A stretch of 64,000 bases of DNA from the NCBI RefSeq assembly GCF_013466425.1, contig NZ_CP059165.1, positions 4,588,001 through 4,652,000 of the forward strand. The letters run 5' to 3'. Below, piece by piece: positions 43,300-51,719 of the stretch. Position 1 is the stretch's first letter; every line of letters starts with the position of its first letter. Both the position numbers and the translations under genes were made by a program. The notes under the pieces are model-generated. The model saw only the letters and a list, made by a program, of their open reading frames with translations. It did not search any database and was not told the origin of the DNA. The stretch comes from Mycobacterium vicinigordonae. GTDB taxonomy: Bacteria; Actinomycetota; Actinomycetes; Mycobacteriales; Mycobacteriaceae.

Positions 43300-44088
43300 T
43301 CAAAACCCCTCCTGGGACAGCCAGCCGTCGATCCGTTCGGCCACCGACTGCCATCCGGACTCCAGCATCATGTCGTGTCCCATATTCTCGAAGAACTCCG
43401 GTTTGACGCCGAAAACATCTGCTGTGTAGACGATTTCGTGGGGCACGATCATGGTGTCGAGTTCGGCGCCGAGGACCAAGGCGGGCACCTGGTTGACCCG
43501 TTTGGGCTTGACCAGTTTCAGAACGAGCATGTCCAGGAAGGCGCGGTAAGCCTCGTCGTCAACCCGTTGCCAGCAGGCCTCCACGTCCGCCTGCGGCGTC
43601 GACGCACAGAAGAACAAGTCCCGCACCTGTTCAGGGGTGGCGACCATGGGAGCCAGCGACATCCGCGTATTGCTCTTGACAAACTGCCACGGGTAGCGAC
43701 GCGCGACATCGAGCGTCAGTCTCAACACACCGCGCGGTGGAACCGGCGCCAATAGGGCGGCCCCGGCCGCGCCGTGGCGCTCCAGGTACTTCTGCACGAT
43801 GAAGCCACCCATGGAGTGACCGACCAAAACCGGCGGCGCCGACAGTTGCCCGGCTACCTCCGCGACATCGTCGACATAATCTAGAATCCCCAAGCGGCGC
43901 ATATGATCTCGGCCGGGGCTTGCCCCATGGCCACGCACGCTTGGCGCGTAGCACGCGTACCCGCGGTCGGCGAAGAAACCGAGGAAATGCTCGTCCCAGC
44001 ACCAGGCTCCGTGCCACGAGCCATGCACGAACAGCAGCGGGGTCCGATGACGCTCGGTGGCCGACCCCTTGGCAATGACTTCGAGCAC
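43300..44088 (-). CDS. Alpha/beta hydrolase (lysophospholipase-like)
   Basis: A protein of 262 residues. The GTG at 44088 has AGAGGAG exactly 7 nt upstream, which decides the start over longer frames from 44184 or 44271. It shows FVHGSWHGAWCWDEHFLGFF, the nucleophile GHSMGGFIVQKYLE, the aspartate in GAELDTMIV and the histidine in ENMGHDMMLE. It is soluble, with no signal peptide. It is divergent from the Rieske oxygenase gene (130 bp apart), so the two may share control. Substrate unknown; the closest general type is esterase/monoacylglycerol lipase. Confidence 0.82.
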   Translation of the reverse strand: MLEVIAKGSATERHRTPLLFVHGSWHGAWCWDEHFLGFFADRGYACYAPSVRGHGASPGRDHMRRLGILDYVDDVAEVAGQLSAPPVLVGHSMGGFIVQKYLERHGAAGAALLAPVPPRGVLRLTLDVARRYPWQFVKSNTRMSLAPMVATPEQVRDLFFCASTPQADVEACWQRVDDEAYRAFLDMLVLKLVKPKRVNQVPALVLGAELDTMIVPHEIVYTADVFGVKPEFFENMGHDMMLESGWQSVAERIDGWLSQEGF

Positions 44089-44217
44089 GGGGGAACTCCT
44101 CTGCTCCCCCGAAGTCTGCTGGCCCCGAGGCGAACCATAACGTGCCAACGCCGCTTGCGCACCAACATCGCCGGCGGTACGCATGAATAGGCGTCCACCC
44201 GGGAGAGGTAGCCCAGC

Positions 44218-45450
44218 ATGCAGATCAAGCGCAGCGTCGCGCTCGCCGAGCGCACCGAAGAAGAGTGCCAACGCGACACCTTCCCCGCCGACTTCCCCAA
44301 CCCGATCGACGTCCCCGCGGCGCGCTACACCGACCCCGAGTTCCTCGCGCTGGAGCGCGAGTACGTACTAGAACGGAGCTGGCTGTTCGTCGCGCACAGC
44401 CGTCAGCTGCCAGAGCCGGGCGACTTCTTGATGCTCGACGCCCTGGACAAGCTGGGCCACCCAATCTTCCTGGTACGCGGTCGCGACGGTGTCATTCGCG
44501 CCTTCTACAACTCTTGTCGCCACCGCGGCGGACCGCTCGTCGACCAGCCCAGCGGATCCACCGGGCGCACCCTGGTGTGCAAATACCACGCCTGGAGCTA
44601 CGACCTGACCGGAAAGCTGCTGGGCTTCCCGGAAGCCAAGAACTTTCCCCGCGGCGCTAAGACCACTTGCCCACCCCTGCCCCAAGTCGACTGTGACACT
44701 TGGGGTTCCCTGGTATTCGTCAAACTGCATCCCGGCGGCCCCGGGCTGCGCGAGTACCTCGAGCCGGTGGCCACCGAGCTGGACGGGCTGCTTGGCGAGC
44801 ACGCATCCGAGGTCCACCTCGTCGACCGCAAGGAACTCGACGTGGCCTGTAACTGGAAACTGCCGGGCGACGGCAACATCGAGACTTACCACGTGCCGTT
44901 CGTGCATCGCGACTCCGCGGCGCTACTGCTCGACGAAACCCGCACCGGCCAGTGGCTGCTGCCAAATGGGCACTCCCGTATGCTGATTCGGTTCCGTCAA
45001 CCATGGCCAGCGGATTTTCCGATACCACACTTCAGCGGTGACACCTCGGTGGCAGAACTCGGCATCTACTCGTTTCATGTCTTCCCGAACCTGAGCATCG
45101 TCCTGGGCGGTCCTGCAACGGCCTTCTTGATCACCGCGCTGCCCGACGGCACCGACAGCTGCCACTTCGTCACCCACTTCCTGTCACCGGTCGCCCGGTC
45201 CGAGCAGACCGCGGGTTTGATCGACGCGATGACCGCCAACAACTGGGCCGTCCTGCTCGAGGACTTGGGCTGCATGACCGCGGCGCAGAAGTCGATGCGC
45301 TGCGGTGCAGCCGATCTGCTCCGGCTGCAATACCAGGAACGGCGGATCCGCTACGTCCACGAACAGATCGATCGGTGCATCGGCGTCGAACGGATACCCG
45401 AAAAGCTATGTACACCAGCGCTTCTCGACCGATACGTGGAGCAGCGATGA
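44218..45450 (+). CDS. Rieske non-haem iron oxygenase, alpha subunit
   Basis: A protein of 410 residues. The Rieske [2Fe-2S] ligands are Cys100-x-His102 (SCRHRGGPL) and Cys121-x2-His124 (CKYHAWSYD). The catalytic domain has the mononuclear iron motif NWKLPGDGNIETYHVPFVH with His225 and His230. These enzymes hydroxylate or demethylate aromatic or alicyclic substrates using electrons from a reductase. No ferredoxin or reductase gene is adjacent, so it must borrow one. The downstream SnoaL-type gene overlaps by 4 bp and takes the place of the small beta subunit, although its sequence differs. Confidence 0.88.
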   Translation: MQIKRSVALAERTEEECQRDTFPADFPNPIDVPAARYTDPEFLALEREYVLERSWLFVAHSRQLPEPGDFLMLDALDKLGHPIFLVRGRDGVIRAFYNSCRHRGGPLVDQPSGSTGRTLVCKYHAWSYDLTGKLLGFPEAKNFPRGAKTTCPPLPQVDCDTWGSLVFVKLHPGGPGLREYLEPVATELDGLLGEHASEVHLVDRKELDVACNWKLPGDGNIETYHVPFVHRDSAALLLDETRTGQWLLPNGHSRMLIRFRQPWPADFPIPHFSGDTSVAELGIYSFHVFPNLSIVLGGPATAFLITALPDGTDSCHFVTHFLSPVARSEQTAGLIDAMTANNWAVLLEDLGCMTAAQKSMRCGAADLLRLQYQERRIRYVHEQIDRCIGVERIPEKLCTPALLDRYVEQR

Positions 45451-46244
45451 GCATCGAGCCGTTTGTGGCGCTGATGCGGCGCCATTGCATCGACTACACC
45501 AACAGCCACGACCAGTCGGTATGCGACGAGATCATGCATCCGGACTACGTCGTGCACATCAACGGTTTTGACCTCCCGCGTGACGCCGCCTACAAGCCGG
45601 CCGTCAAGCTGGTGTTCGACCGCTTCCCCGGCCTGGGACTGGTGGTGCACGAATTCGTCACCAATGGCGACCGACTCGCGATGCGATTCTCCGAACACGG
45701 CGCGTGCCCGAGCGCGCAGGGACACTATGCCGCGTGGAGCGGGATCGGTGTATACCGCTGGGATGGAAAGCAATTGATGGAGAACTACGTCGAACAGGAT
45801 TTCCTGACCCAGGAGACTCAACTTGCCAGCGGCCAGCCCGCGCCGCTGGAGCCGCCCCACCTCGATCCGTGGCTGGGGACCCGGTCGGCGCCCCACAACC
45901 CGGAGACCGAACGTGTCGCCCGCGATTGGCTGGCCAAGGGTGACCTGCGCGACGCAGGCGACGTCGTCATCGACGGGTCCTGGTACGAGCCACTGCACCC
46001 GTCGCCCATCGACGTCGCCGACGTCACCGTCAACGACCTGTTCACCGCCGGTGACCGGGTTGCCTTCCACGTCACCCAGACCGGCACGTACCGTGGCGGG
46101 CTGGTGGGTGCCCCGGCCGAGGCGCAAGGCCGCGAGACCACGCTGCGATGCGCCGGCCTCGCCCGGGTGCGCGACGGAGCAGTGACCGAGGCACGGGTGG
46201 TGACCGATCGGCTGGGTGCGCGGACCTTGCTGCTGAAGCCGTAG
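45447..46244 (+). CDS. Tandem SnoaL-like domain protein
   Basis: A protein of 265 residues; its ATG overlaps the oxygenase stop (ATGA). Two NTF2/SnoaL-like domains are seen. The first is about residues 1-125 (IEPFVALMRRHCIDYTNSHDQSVCDEIMHPDYVVHING, then GIGVYRWDGKQLMENYVEQDF). The second is about 155-260 (DVTVNDLFTAGDRVAFHVTQTGTYRGG). Such domains act as cyclases, isomerases or small subunits of ring-hydroxylating oxygenases. Coupling to the Rieske alpha gene suggests it works on the same substrate, either as structural partner or on the product. Confidence 0.75.
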   Translation: MSIEPFVALMRRHCIDYTNSHDQSVCDEIMHPDYVVHINGFDLPRDAAYKPAVKLVFDRFPGLGLVVHEFVTNGDRLAMRFSEHGACPSAQGHYAAWSGIGVYRWDGKQLMENYVEQDFLTQETQLASGQPAPLEPPHLDPWLGTRSAPHNPETERVARDWLAKGDLRDAGDVVIDGSWYEPLHPSPIDVADVTVNDLFTAGDRVAFHVTQTGTYRGGLVGAPAEAQGRETTLRCAGLARVRDGAVTEARVVTDRLGARTLLLKP

Positions 46245-46262
46245 CAGGGTCTCGATTACGCC

Positions 46263-46281
46263 AAGAATTTATCAAGAATCC
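46263..46281 (+). promoter_or_regulatory. AAGAATCC direct repeat, 11-bp period (site 3)
   Basis: AAGAATTT (46263-46270) and AAGAATCC (46274-46281), 11 bp apart, 93 bp before the start at 46356. With the preceding CTCGATTACGCC it aligns with site 1 over about 20 bases. Confidence 0.55.
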
Positions 46282-46355
46282 AAAAAGTGCCGGTGCCGAA
46301 TATTGGTTCAACGCAATCCAGCGTCCACCACCACCAGCACAAATGGAGTTATGAA

Positions 46356-46697
46356 ATGTTCACTCGCCGCTTCACCGCTTCCCTGGCCGGCACCACCCTG
46401 ACGGCCGCCACCCTCGGTCTGGCCGCCCTTGGCTTCGCCGGCGCCGCCAGCGCAAACTCGGTCGACGACGCGTTCCTGGCCCAGATCCAGGCCGACGGCA
46501 TCACCCCGCCGAGCGCCGCCCGCGCCATCAGCGAAGCCCAGACCGTCTGCAGCGAGCTCAACGCCGGCAAGACCAGCAAGCAGGTCATCAGCGGGGTTGC
46601 CACCCGGACCGGCCTGAGCAACAACAGCGCCAACACGTTCGCCGTCGACGCCGCCAAGGCCTACTGCCCGCAGTACGTCAGGACCAGCAACGCCTGA
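46356..46697 (+). CDS. DUF732-domain secreted protein
   Basis: A protein of 113 residues. The ATG at 46356 has GGAG 7 nt upstream. The signal peptide ([25 protein letters not shown]) is cut before NSVDDAF. The mature part is a textbook DUF732: [49 protein letters not shown] and a second cysteine in AAKAYCPQY, expected to form one disulfide. Function unknown; many copies exist per mycobacterial genome. It is followed by a strong bidirectional terminator. Confidence 0.9.
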   Translation: MFTRRFTASLAGTTLTAATLGLAALGFAGAASANSVDDAFLAQIQADGITPPSAARAISEAQTVCSELNAGKTSKQVISGVATRTGLSNNSANTFAVDAAKAYCPQYVRTSNA

Positions 46698-46722
46698 TAG
46701 CGACTGCCTGCTTTCGACCGAA

Positions 46723-46754
46723 AAATGCGGGGATCCATCCGGATCCCCGCATTT
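46723..46754. terminator. Bidirectional hairpin terminator
   Basis: AAATGCGGGGATCC (46723-46736) and its exact complement (46741-46754) form a 14-bp stem with a 4-nt loop, flanked by A-runs on the left. It lies between the ends of two convergent genes and should stop transcription from both sides. Confidence 0.85.
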
Positions 46755-46770
46755 GCGCGCACAACGCCCA

Positions 46771-47256
46771 TCATCGCCGAAATGCGGCAACCGGCATTTC
46801 GACGCTGCCCTGGCACGGACCGCTGGCGATATCGGTATGCCAGGTGCCGCGCATAGACCCATCCGGCTGCGGCGTGTAGAACGCCCACGACTTCGCGGGT
46901 GCCCACACCTTCGAAACCCCCTCCCCCATGTAGCAATCCCATTGGAAGTCGAATCGCTCGACCCACCTGTTGCCGTCCCAGGCGTAGTGCGACGGCACCG
47001 CGATGGTTGGGTTGGCGGGCTTGGGCCCGTTGTTGGCGGTGGCGACACAAGAGCCGGCCGAGCACACGGTGGAGAAGACGTAGTCGGCGCTGAAGGTAGC
47101 TTCGGCCTGCGCGGCGGCCATGCTGGTACCGGTCTTGTCCGCTGCGTAACGCACCAGCGAGTACTTGCCGTTCCATGCCGGCGTCGCCGCCGATGCCGCC
47201 GGAGTACCGCACACCGCGATTCCGAGGGCAGCGAACAAGGCGAATACCGGACGCAT
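46771..47256 (-). CDS. Secreted mycobacterial protein of unknown function
   Basis: A protein of 161 residues from the ATG at 47256 (MRPVFALFAALGIAV); a GTG five codons upstream is possible. A signal peptide ends near ASAATPAW. The mature protein is beta-rich with four cysteines (VCSAGSC, WDCYMGEG, GPCQGS), and contains KYSLVRYAADKTGTSMAA and WAFYTPQPDGSMRGTWHTDI. Similar exported proteins occur in many mycobacteria without a known role. It converges on the terminator at 46723. Confidence 0.75.
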   Translation of the reverse strand: MRPVFALFAALGIAVCGTPAASAATPAWNGKYSLVRYAADKTGTSMAAAQAEATFSADYVFSTVCSAGSCVATANNGPKPANPTIAVPSHYAWDGNRWVERFDFQWDCYMGEGVSKVWAPAKSWAFYTPQPDGSMRGTWHTDIASGPCQGSVEMPVAAFRR

Positions 47257-47308
47257 CCGATATATGCTCACCCATCGATGACGCGACTAGGTTTCGCCGC
47301 GGACACGA

Positions 47309-47851
47309 TCAAAGACGAGCTTCCCGCAGTAGCAACAGCCCGTACGCGGCGATCGACTGCGCATCGGTGATGACGCCGTCGCGGATCATCTCCTCGAGTT
47401 CCAGTCGCGAGAACCAGGCGCTGCGCATGTCCTGCTCCTCGTGCTCGCGCTCGACCGGCCCCGGCGTTATTCCGGTGGCCAAGAACACCCAGCCGCGCTG
47501 ACTACTCATGCCCGGTGCGACGTCGAGCTGACCCAACAACTCGAAAGTGGCGGCGCGCAACCCGGTTTCCTCGCGCAATTCACGCTCCGCAAGAGCAACC
47601 GCTTCCAGGTCGGCCAGATCCGGCGCGGTGCCCTGGGGAAACTCCCAGCGGCGCGCACCGACGGGGTAGCGAAACTGTTCGACCAGCCGAAAACGCGCCC
47701 CGTCGTAGGCCATCACCAGCGCGTAGGTCGGCTTGTCCACCACCGCGTATACGCCGGGACTGCCGTCCGGCCGGCGGATGTCGTCCTCGCGCAACACCAT
47801 CCACGGATTGCGGTAGACCTCACGGGACCCGATGGTTTCGATGAAAGGCAC
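47309..47851 (-). CDS. Nudix hydrolase (ADP-ribose pyrophosphatase-like)
   Basis: A protein of 180 residues from the GTG at 47851 (MPFIETIGSREVYRN). A longer frame to 47995 is out of character and overlaps the divergent gene. The Nudix fold shows RWEFPQGTAPD followed by AERELREETGL, which keeps the REUxEExGU catalytic half. The region before it (YALVMAYDGARFRLVEQFRYPVG) is typical of ADP-sugar pyrophosphatases. It hydrolyses a nucleoside diphosphate linked to another moiety, Mg-dependent, in the cytoplasm. Confidence 0.85.
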   Translation of the reverse strand: MPFIETIGSREVYRNPWMVLREDDIRRPDGSPGVYAVVDKPTYALVMAYDGARFRLVEQFRYPVGARRWEFPQGTAPDLADLEAVALAERELREETGLRAATFELLGQLDVAPGMSSQRGWVFLATGITPGPVEREHEEQDMRSAWFSRLELEEMIRDGVITDAQSIAAYGLLLLREARL

Positions 47852-47885
47852 CTGCCCAGTATCACGACCGGATAACCTCGCACGC

Positions 47886-49358
47886 GTGCGCTGGACCCGT
47901 GACCAGCTCGCGTTGACCGCGATTCTGCTGCTTGCCGCGGCGTTGCGCCTGGTGGGGCTACCCGGACGCGGCGAGTGGGACGACGACCAAGGCATCGAGA
48001 TGCTGACGATGCTGCGCTGGGTCCGCGACGGTCAGCTGCCGCTCCTCGGGCCGCTGAGCTCAGCGCCGACCGTTCACCACGGCGCGTGGTTCTACTGGAT
48101 TCTGGCGCCAGGCGCCTTCGCGACCGATGCGCACCCGGTGGCGGCCGTGGCAACACTCGCCGTCATCGGCGTCGCGGGCGTCGCCGCGGCCTGGTGGCTG
48201 GGCCGCACGGTCGCCGGCCCCCTCGCGGGACACCTCACCGCGCTGCTGATGTCCATCAGCCCGACGTCGATCAGCTCGTCCACCTTCGTCTGGAACGCCA
48301 ACATCGTCGTCCCGGGAGCTGCGCTGGCCTGCGCCGCCGCCTGGCATGCGTGGCACACCCGGCGGGCCCGCTGGTGGCTGCTTTCGGCCCTGGGTGGTCT
48401 GCTGATGCTCAACGGTCATCTGCTGGCCGCCTTGGCAATCCCGCCGTTCGCGGTCTTGATTTCGGCCGACCTGCTGCGCCGGACACGCCCCGAACGCCCC
48501 CGGATGCTGGCGCCGCTGGCCATCGCGGTGGTGATTATCGTGGTCGGGTTCCTACCGAACCTGATGTACGACCTGTCCCACGGCTTCGCACAGTCGCACG
48601 CGATCGCCGATTTTCTGGGGCAGCCGGACGACGGGCGCGGACCGGCGCTGCCCTCGCGGATTGTCGCCATTTCACGACGGGTGCTGGAATGGCCGGTGCC
48701 GGGCTGGCCGGGGGCCTTGATCACTGCGGCGGCGCTGGTGTTCCTCGCCGTCTTCGGGCAGGGCATCGCCCGTCTGTTCGGTTGGTGGGCGGCCGCGTCG
48801 ACGGCGTGGGCAGCGCTAGCTCTTGCTGTGGTGGCTCCGGGCCTGGCGACCCCAGTCGCCGGCCTGCCCACCGACCAGTACCACACGTGGTTGGACCCGA
48901 TCCTGTTCGCGGCCGTCGGAATTAGCGCAGCCCGACTATGGACCGCGCTGGTACCCAGGACCGCTGCCGTCGTTGCCATCGCCGCCTGCATCGCGTTGTC
49001 AGTCGCGTCGCTGCCGCCACTGAAGTCGCCGGACGGCGGATGGCCCCGCGCCTCCGACACCGCAACCCGGATACGTGCCGTCACCGGGACGCACCCCACG
49101 GCGGTGACCGGAGTCGCGAAAACGGGTGCAGCACTGGAATTTCCGCTGCGGCGCCAAGGCAGCCCGCGGGCCGATCCGTCGGCCGCCGAGTTCCTGGTGG
49201 TCACCTGCGATCCGCTGTTCTTCCGCGTGGCCGTGCTGCCGTGCGGTGGACAGGCCGAAGCGGCAACAGCCCGCGATATCGGCTTCCCGACCGCTCGACT
49301 GATGGACCGCTTCGCCGACGGTCCGCGGCGGGTGGTCAGCATTTTCGCAAACCACTGA
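47886..49358 (+). CDS. ArnT/PMT-like polytopic membrane glycosyltransferase
   Basis: A protein of about 490 residues. I chose the GTG at 47886 (VRWTRDQLAL); an ATG at 47841 is in frame but overlaps the divergent Nudix gene. The first helix (ALTAILLLAAALRLVGLP) is followed by the acidic loop GEWDDDQGIEMLTMLRWV, typical of GT-C/PMT-type transferases with catalytic acidic residues in the first periplasmic loop. Another eight to ten helices and a soluble C-terminal domain with CDPLFFRVAVLPCGG follow. It probably moves a sugar from a polyprenyl-phosphate donor in the membrane. Acceptor unknown. Confidence 0.7.
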   Translation: MRWTRDQLALTAILLLAAALRLVGLPGRGEWDDDQGIEMLTMLRWVRDGQLPLLGPLSSAPTVHHGAWFYWILAPGAFATDAHPVAAVATLAVIGVAGVAAAWWLGRTVAGPLAGHLTALLMSISPTSISSSTFVWNANIVVPGAALACAAAWHAWHTRRARWWLLSALGGLLMLNGHLLAALAIPPFAVLISADLLRRTRPERPRMLAPLAIAVVIIVVGFLPNLMYDLSHGFAQSHAIADFLGQPDDGRGPALPSRIVAISRRVLEWPVPGWPGALITAAALVFLAVFGQGIARLFGWWAAASTAWAALALAVVAPGLATPVAGLPTDQYHTWLDPILFAAVGISAARLWTALVPRTAAVVAIAACIALSVASLPPLKSPDGGWPRASDTATRIRAVTGTHPTAVTGVAKTGAALEFPLRRQGSPRADPSAAEFLVVTCDPLFFRVAVLPCGGQAEAATARDIGFPTARLMDRFADGPRRVVSIFANH

Positions 49359-49427
49359 ACAGGTGCTTGAGCAAACTATTCGCGATATGGTTTCGTTACC
49401 TGAATCCAGCGGGGAGCTTTCGGCAGT

Positions 49428-50810
49428 ATGGCAGTCCAACCACCACCGAAGCACAGTGTGCGGATGCGGCACCATGGCGCCCAGCAAACGTCGCTGGCGA
49501 TAGCCATCGGGCTTGCAGTTACGTCGGTGTTATTTGGCCTGGCAAGCTGCTCATCCAAGAGCACTCCGGTGGTGCAGCGCGAAGTGGTGCTGCAATCCGC
49601 CACGTCGCGCGGTGCGTATCCGTGGACCACGGATCTCACTACGGTGGCGGTGCCTGTAGAAGGCGAGTCCACCGAGTCGGTGCCGGCCGCGGGCGGTGTC
49701 GCGAGCACTGTAGACGTATCTGGTACCCAGCCGGATCTGTACGGCGGGGTCACCGGCGTGCCGGCGATGGATCGGGACAAGTTGGTGACCGAACTGGATG
49801 CCAATCCGCCAATGGCTGCCGCCTGGCGCGGTGCCGCACAGGTTTCAGACGTCGACGGGTATGTCGGCTCGCTGACCCCGGTTGTCCTGATCCACGACAC
49901 CGCAGTGACCGACTACTCCTACCAGGACGGCGCGGCGAGGCCGTTCCAGTCCGTGCTGCAGGCCGGTACCCCGGTGCTGGTCGACGACAAAGGCGTCCCA
50001 CGGGTGCGGGGCACGTCGGGCAGCCCGCTCTCCGAGCCGGAGCGCGACATCGCACCCAAGTACAGCGGGAACGGATGGCGGACCTTCGACCAGTCATCGG
50101 TGGTAGCCGTGCAACCCGCCGCGCAACCGGCGACTCAGATGCAGCTGCTGGCGGTCACGCCGGTCGGTGCGGAGGCCGCGACCCCGTTCCAGCCCGATAT
50201 CGCGGTGGGTCAGACGGTTCCCGTGCAGTCCACTCGCACGGCGCCGCCACCACCCGCCGGCCGGCTGCCGATAGGTCCGTTGCCGCCTCCGGTGCGGCCG
50301 CAGCCCACCGGGGCGCAGCGCGCTACGGGTGCGACGCCAGTCCCGACGGGCGCGACGGGCGTCCCGACCGGGCCTACCGGCCGGTCACGGCCTAGCGGCT
50401 CGCAACCTAGCGGCGTCCAACCGACCGGCGTCCAACCCACTGGGGTCCAACCCACTGGGGTGCAAGCCACCGGCGTCCAACCGACCGGAGTGCAACCGAC
50501 CGGGGTGCAACCGACCGGAGTCCAACCGACCGGAGTCCAACCGACCGGAGTCCAACCCACCGGCGTCCAACCCACCGGGGTGCAACCCACCGGAGTCCAA
50601 CCGACGGGCGTGCAGCCAACCGGCACGCCGAAACCGACCGGGGTTCCGCAGCCGACCGGCGTTCCGCAGCCGACCGCGCCGCCACCCACCGCAGCCCCGC
50701 AACCAACCGCAGCCCCGCAGCCAACCGCAGCGCCAAAGCCGACGGCGGCACCGCAGCCCACCGCCGCTCCCAAGCCAACCGCAGCGCCGCGGCCCACCGC
50801 CGGCGGCTGA
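49428..50810 (+). CDS. Predicted lipoprotein with GVQPT repeats
   Basis: A protein of 460 residues. After a basic start, a hydrophobic segment ends in the lipobox LASC with Cys41 as the likely lipid-attachment site. A globular domain of about 230 residues follows (ATSRGAYPWTTDLTTVAV, TPVVLIHDTAVTDYSYQDGAARPFQSVLQAGTPVLVDDKGVPRVRG, then IAPKYSGNGW), resembling DUF6777-type actinobacterial proteins. The last 170 residues are low complexity: 14 GVQPT pentapeptides (residues 329-398), then PTAAP/PQPTAAPKPT repeats. The tail probably spans or coats the cell wall. Its stop is adjacent to that of the convergent LLM gene. Confidence 0.7.
   Translation: MAVQPPPKHSVRMRHHGAQQTSLAIAIGLAVTSVLFGLASCSSKSTPVVQREVVLQSATSRGAYPWTTDLTTVAVPVEGESTESVPAAGGVASTVDVSGTQPDLYGGVTGVPAMDRDKLVTELDANPPMAAAWRGAAQVSDVDGYVGSLTPVVLIHDTAVTDYSYQDGAARPFQSVLQAGTPVLVDDKGVPRVRGTSGSPLSEPERDIAPKYSGNGWRTFDQSSVVAVQPAAQPATQMQLLAVTPVGAEAATPFQPDIAVGQTVPVQSTRTAPPPPAGRLPIGPLPPPVRPQPTGAQRATGATPVPTGATGVPTGPTGRSRPSGSQPSGVQPTGVQPTGVQPTGVQATGVQPTGVQPTGVQPTGVQPTGVQPTGVQPTGVQPTGVQPTGVQPTGVQPTGTPKPTGVPQPTGVPQPTAPPPTAAPQPTAAPQPTAAPKPTAAPQPTAAPKPTAAPRPTAGG
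50412..50621 (+). repeat. 14 tandem 15-bp units encoding GVQPT
   Basis: Fourteen in-frame copies of a 15-bp unit run without interruption. One (the fourth) encodes GVQAT; the others differ only by synonymous changes (GTC/GTG, CCG/CCC, ACC/ACT/ACG). A second repeat (PTAAP, with Lys/Gln/Arg variants) follows to 50800. The length is probably variable between strains. Confidence 0.9.
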
Positions 50811-51701
50811 CTACAACGCGGCGACGACGTCGGCGGCGCGCCGCAACTGCGCGATGTCCGAGCTAGTCGGAATCAGTTGCACTTCGTCGGTGCCGGCGTC
50901 GGCGAACGCGCGCAGGACGTCCACCAATTCGTCCTCAGTTCCCGCCCATCCCGTCGTCGGCGCCATGGCGTCGACATACTCGGCCGGAATCCAGTTCATG
51001 TATCGCCGCAGATGGCGATGCACCTGCGTACGCGCCTCGTCGGGCGGACCGAACGCGAACCAGAACGAGGTCGCCAAGTGCGGCCTGGGCCTTCCCGCCT
51101 GCGCCCACGCCGATCGCGCCACGTCGAACAACTCGCTCTGCTTGGCGACATCGAGATCCAGCGTGGTCCCGGCGACTCCGTCGGCCCAGGTCGCCGCGCT
51201 GCGGACAGTCTTGGGACCGATGGTGCCGACGTGCAGCGGCGGACCGCCCGCCTGAACCGGCAGCGGACCCACCCGGCGCACCGAATCGGTGGTCTTTTCA
51301 CCGGCCCAGACACGTTTCAGCACCGCCACCCGCTCAGCCATGCCGCGCATCGTCTGCGTCTGCAGATCGGCGCCCACCGCGTTGTAGTCCTCCTGCCGGC
51401 CGCCCACGCCGATACCGACCGTCAGGCGCCCACCGCTGAGCAGGTCGCCGGTCGCCAGGCCCTTCGCCAGCATCACCGGGTCGTGCAACTGCGGCACGAT
51501 CACCGTCGTCACCAGCCGAACTCGGTCGGTCCACGCCGACAATGCGCCGAGCAGCGTCAGGCTGTCGGGATTGTCGAACGCGATGCGCTCACCCCAACAC
51601 AACGACGAGAACGGGCCGGCGTCGATCGCACGGGCCCAATCCCTGAGTAGGGTGGCGTCGAGGTCGGGTTCCATTACCGGCATGGTCATACCTACGCGCA
51701 C
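50811..51701 (-). CDS. LLM-class F420-dependent oxidoreductase
   Basis: Luciferase-like monooxygenase-fold protein, 296 residues. The GTG at 51701 or an ATG four codons later (MTMPVMEPD) may be the start. Family marks are WARAIDAGPFSSLCWGERIAF, LVTTVIVPQLHDPVMLAKGLATGDLLSGGRLTVGIGVGGRQEDY and the C-terminal FADAGTDEVQLIPTSSD. Mycobacterial members use F420 or FMN; the substrate is unknown. It is divergent from the VOC pair with only 18 bp between starts, and may be co-regulated with it. Confidence 0.82.
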   Translation of the reverse strand: MRVGMTMPVMEPDLDATLLRDWARAIDAGPFSSLCWGERIAFDNPDSLTLLGALSAWTDRVRLVTTVIVPQLHDPVMLAKGLATGDLLSGGRLTVGIGVGGRQEDYNAVGADLQTQTMRGMAERVAVLKRVWAGEKTTDSVRRVGPLPVQAGGPPLHVGTIGPKTVRSAATWADGVAGTTLDLDVAKQSELFDVARSAWAQAGRPRPHLATSFWFAFGPPDEARTQVHRHLRRYMNWIPAEYVDAMAPTTGWAGTEDELVDVLRAFADAGTDEVQLIPTSSDIAQLRRAADVVAAL

Positions 51702-51719
51702 ACAGCTGATTCTGGCAGC

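Noticed and set aside
48938..50395. 485-codon plus-strand frame across the membrane glycosyltransferase and lipoprotein genes
   Set aside because: Arginine-rich product, no domain, conflicts with two genes that have clear membrane and lipobox features.
50412..50621. Regular repeats considered as a CRISPR array
   Set aside because: Units are 15 bp, contiguous without spacers and in frame with a coding sequence.
50210..50797. 195-codon minus-strand frame with GVPVGC-type repeats
   Set aside because: It is only the complement of the GVQPT/PTAAP repeat region of the lipoprotein.
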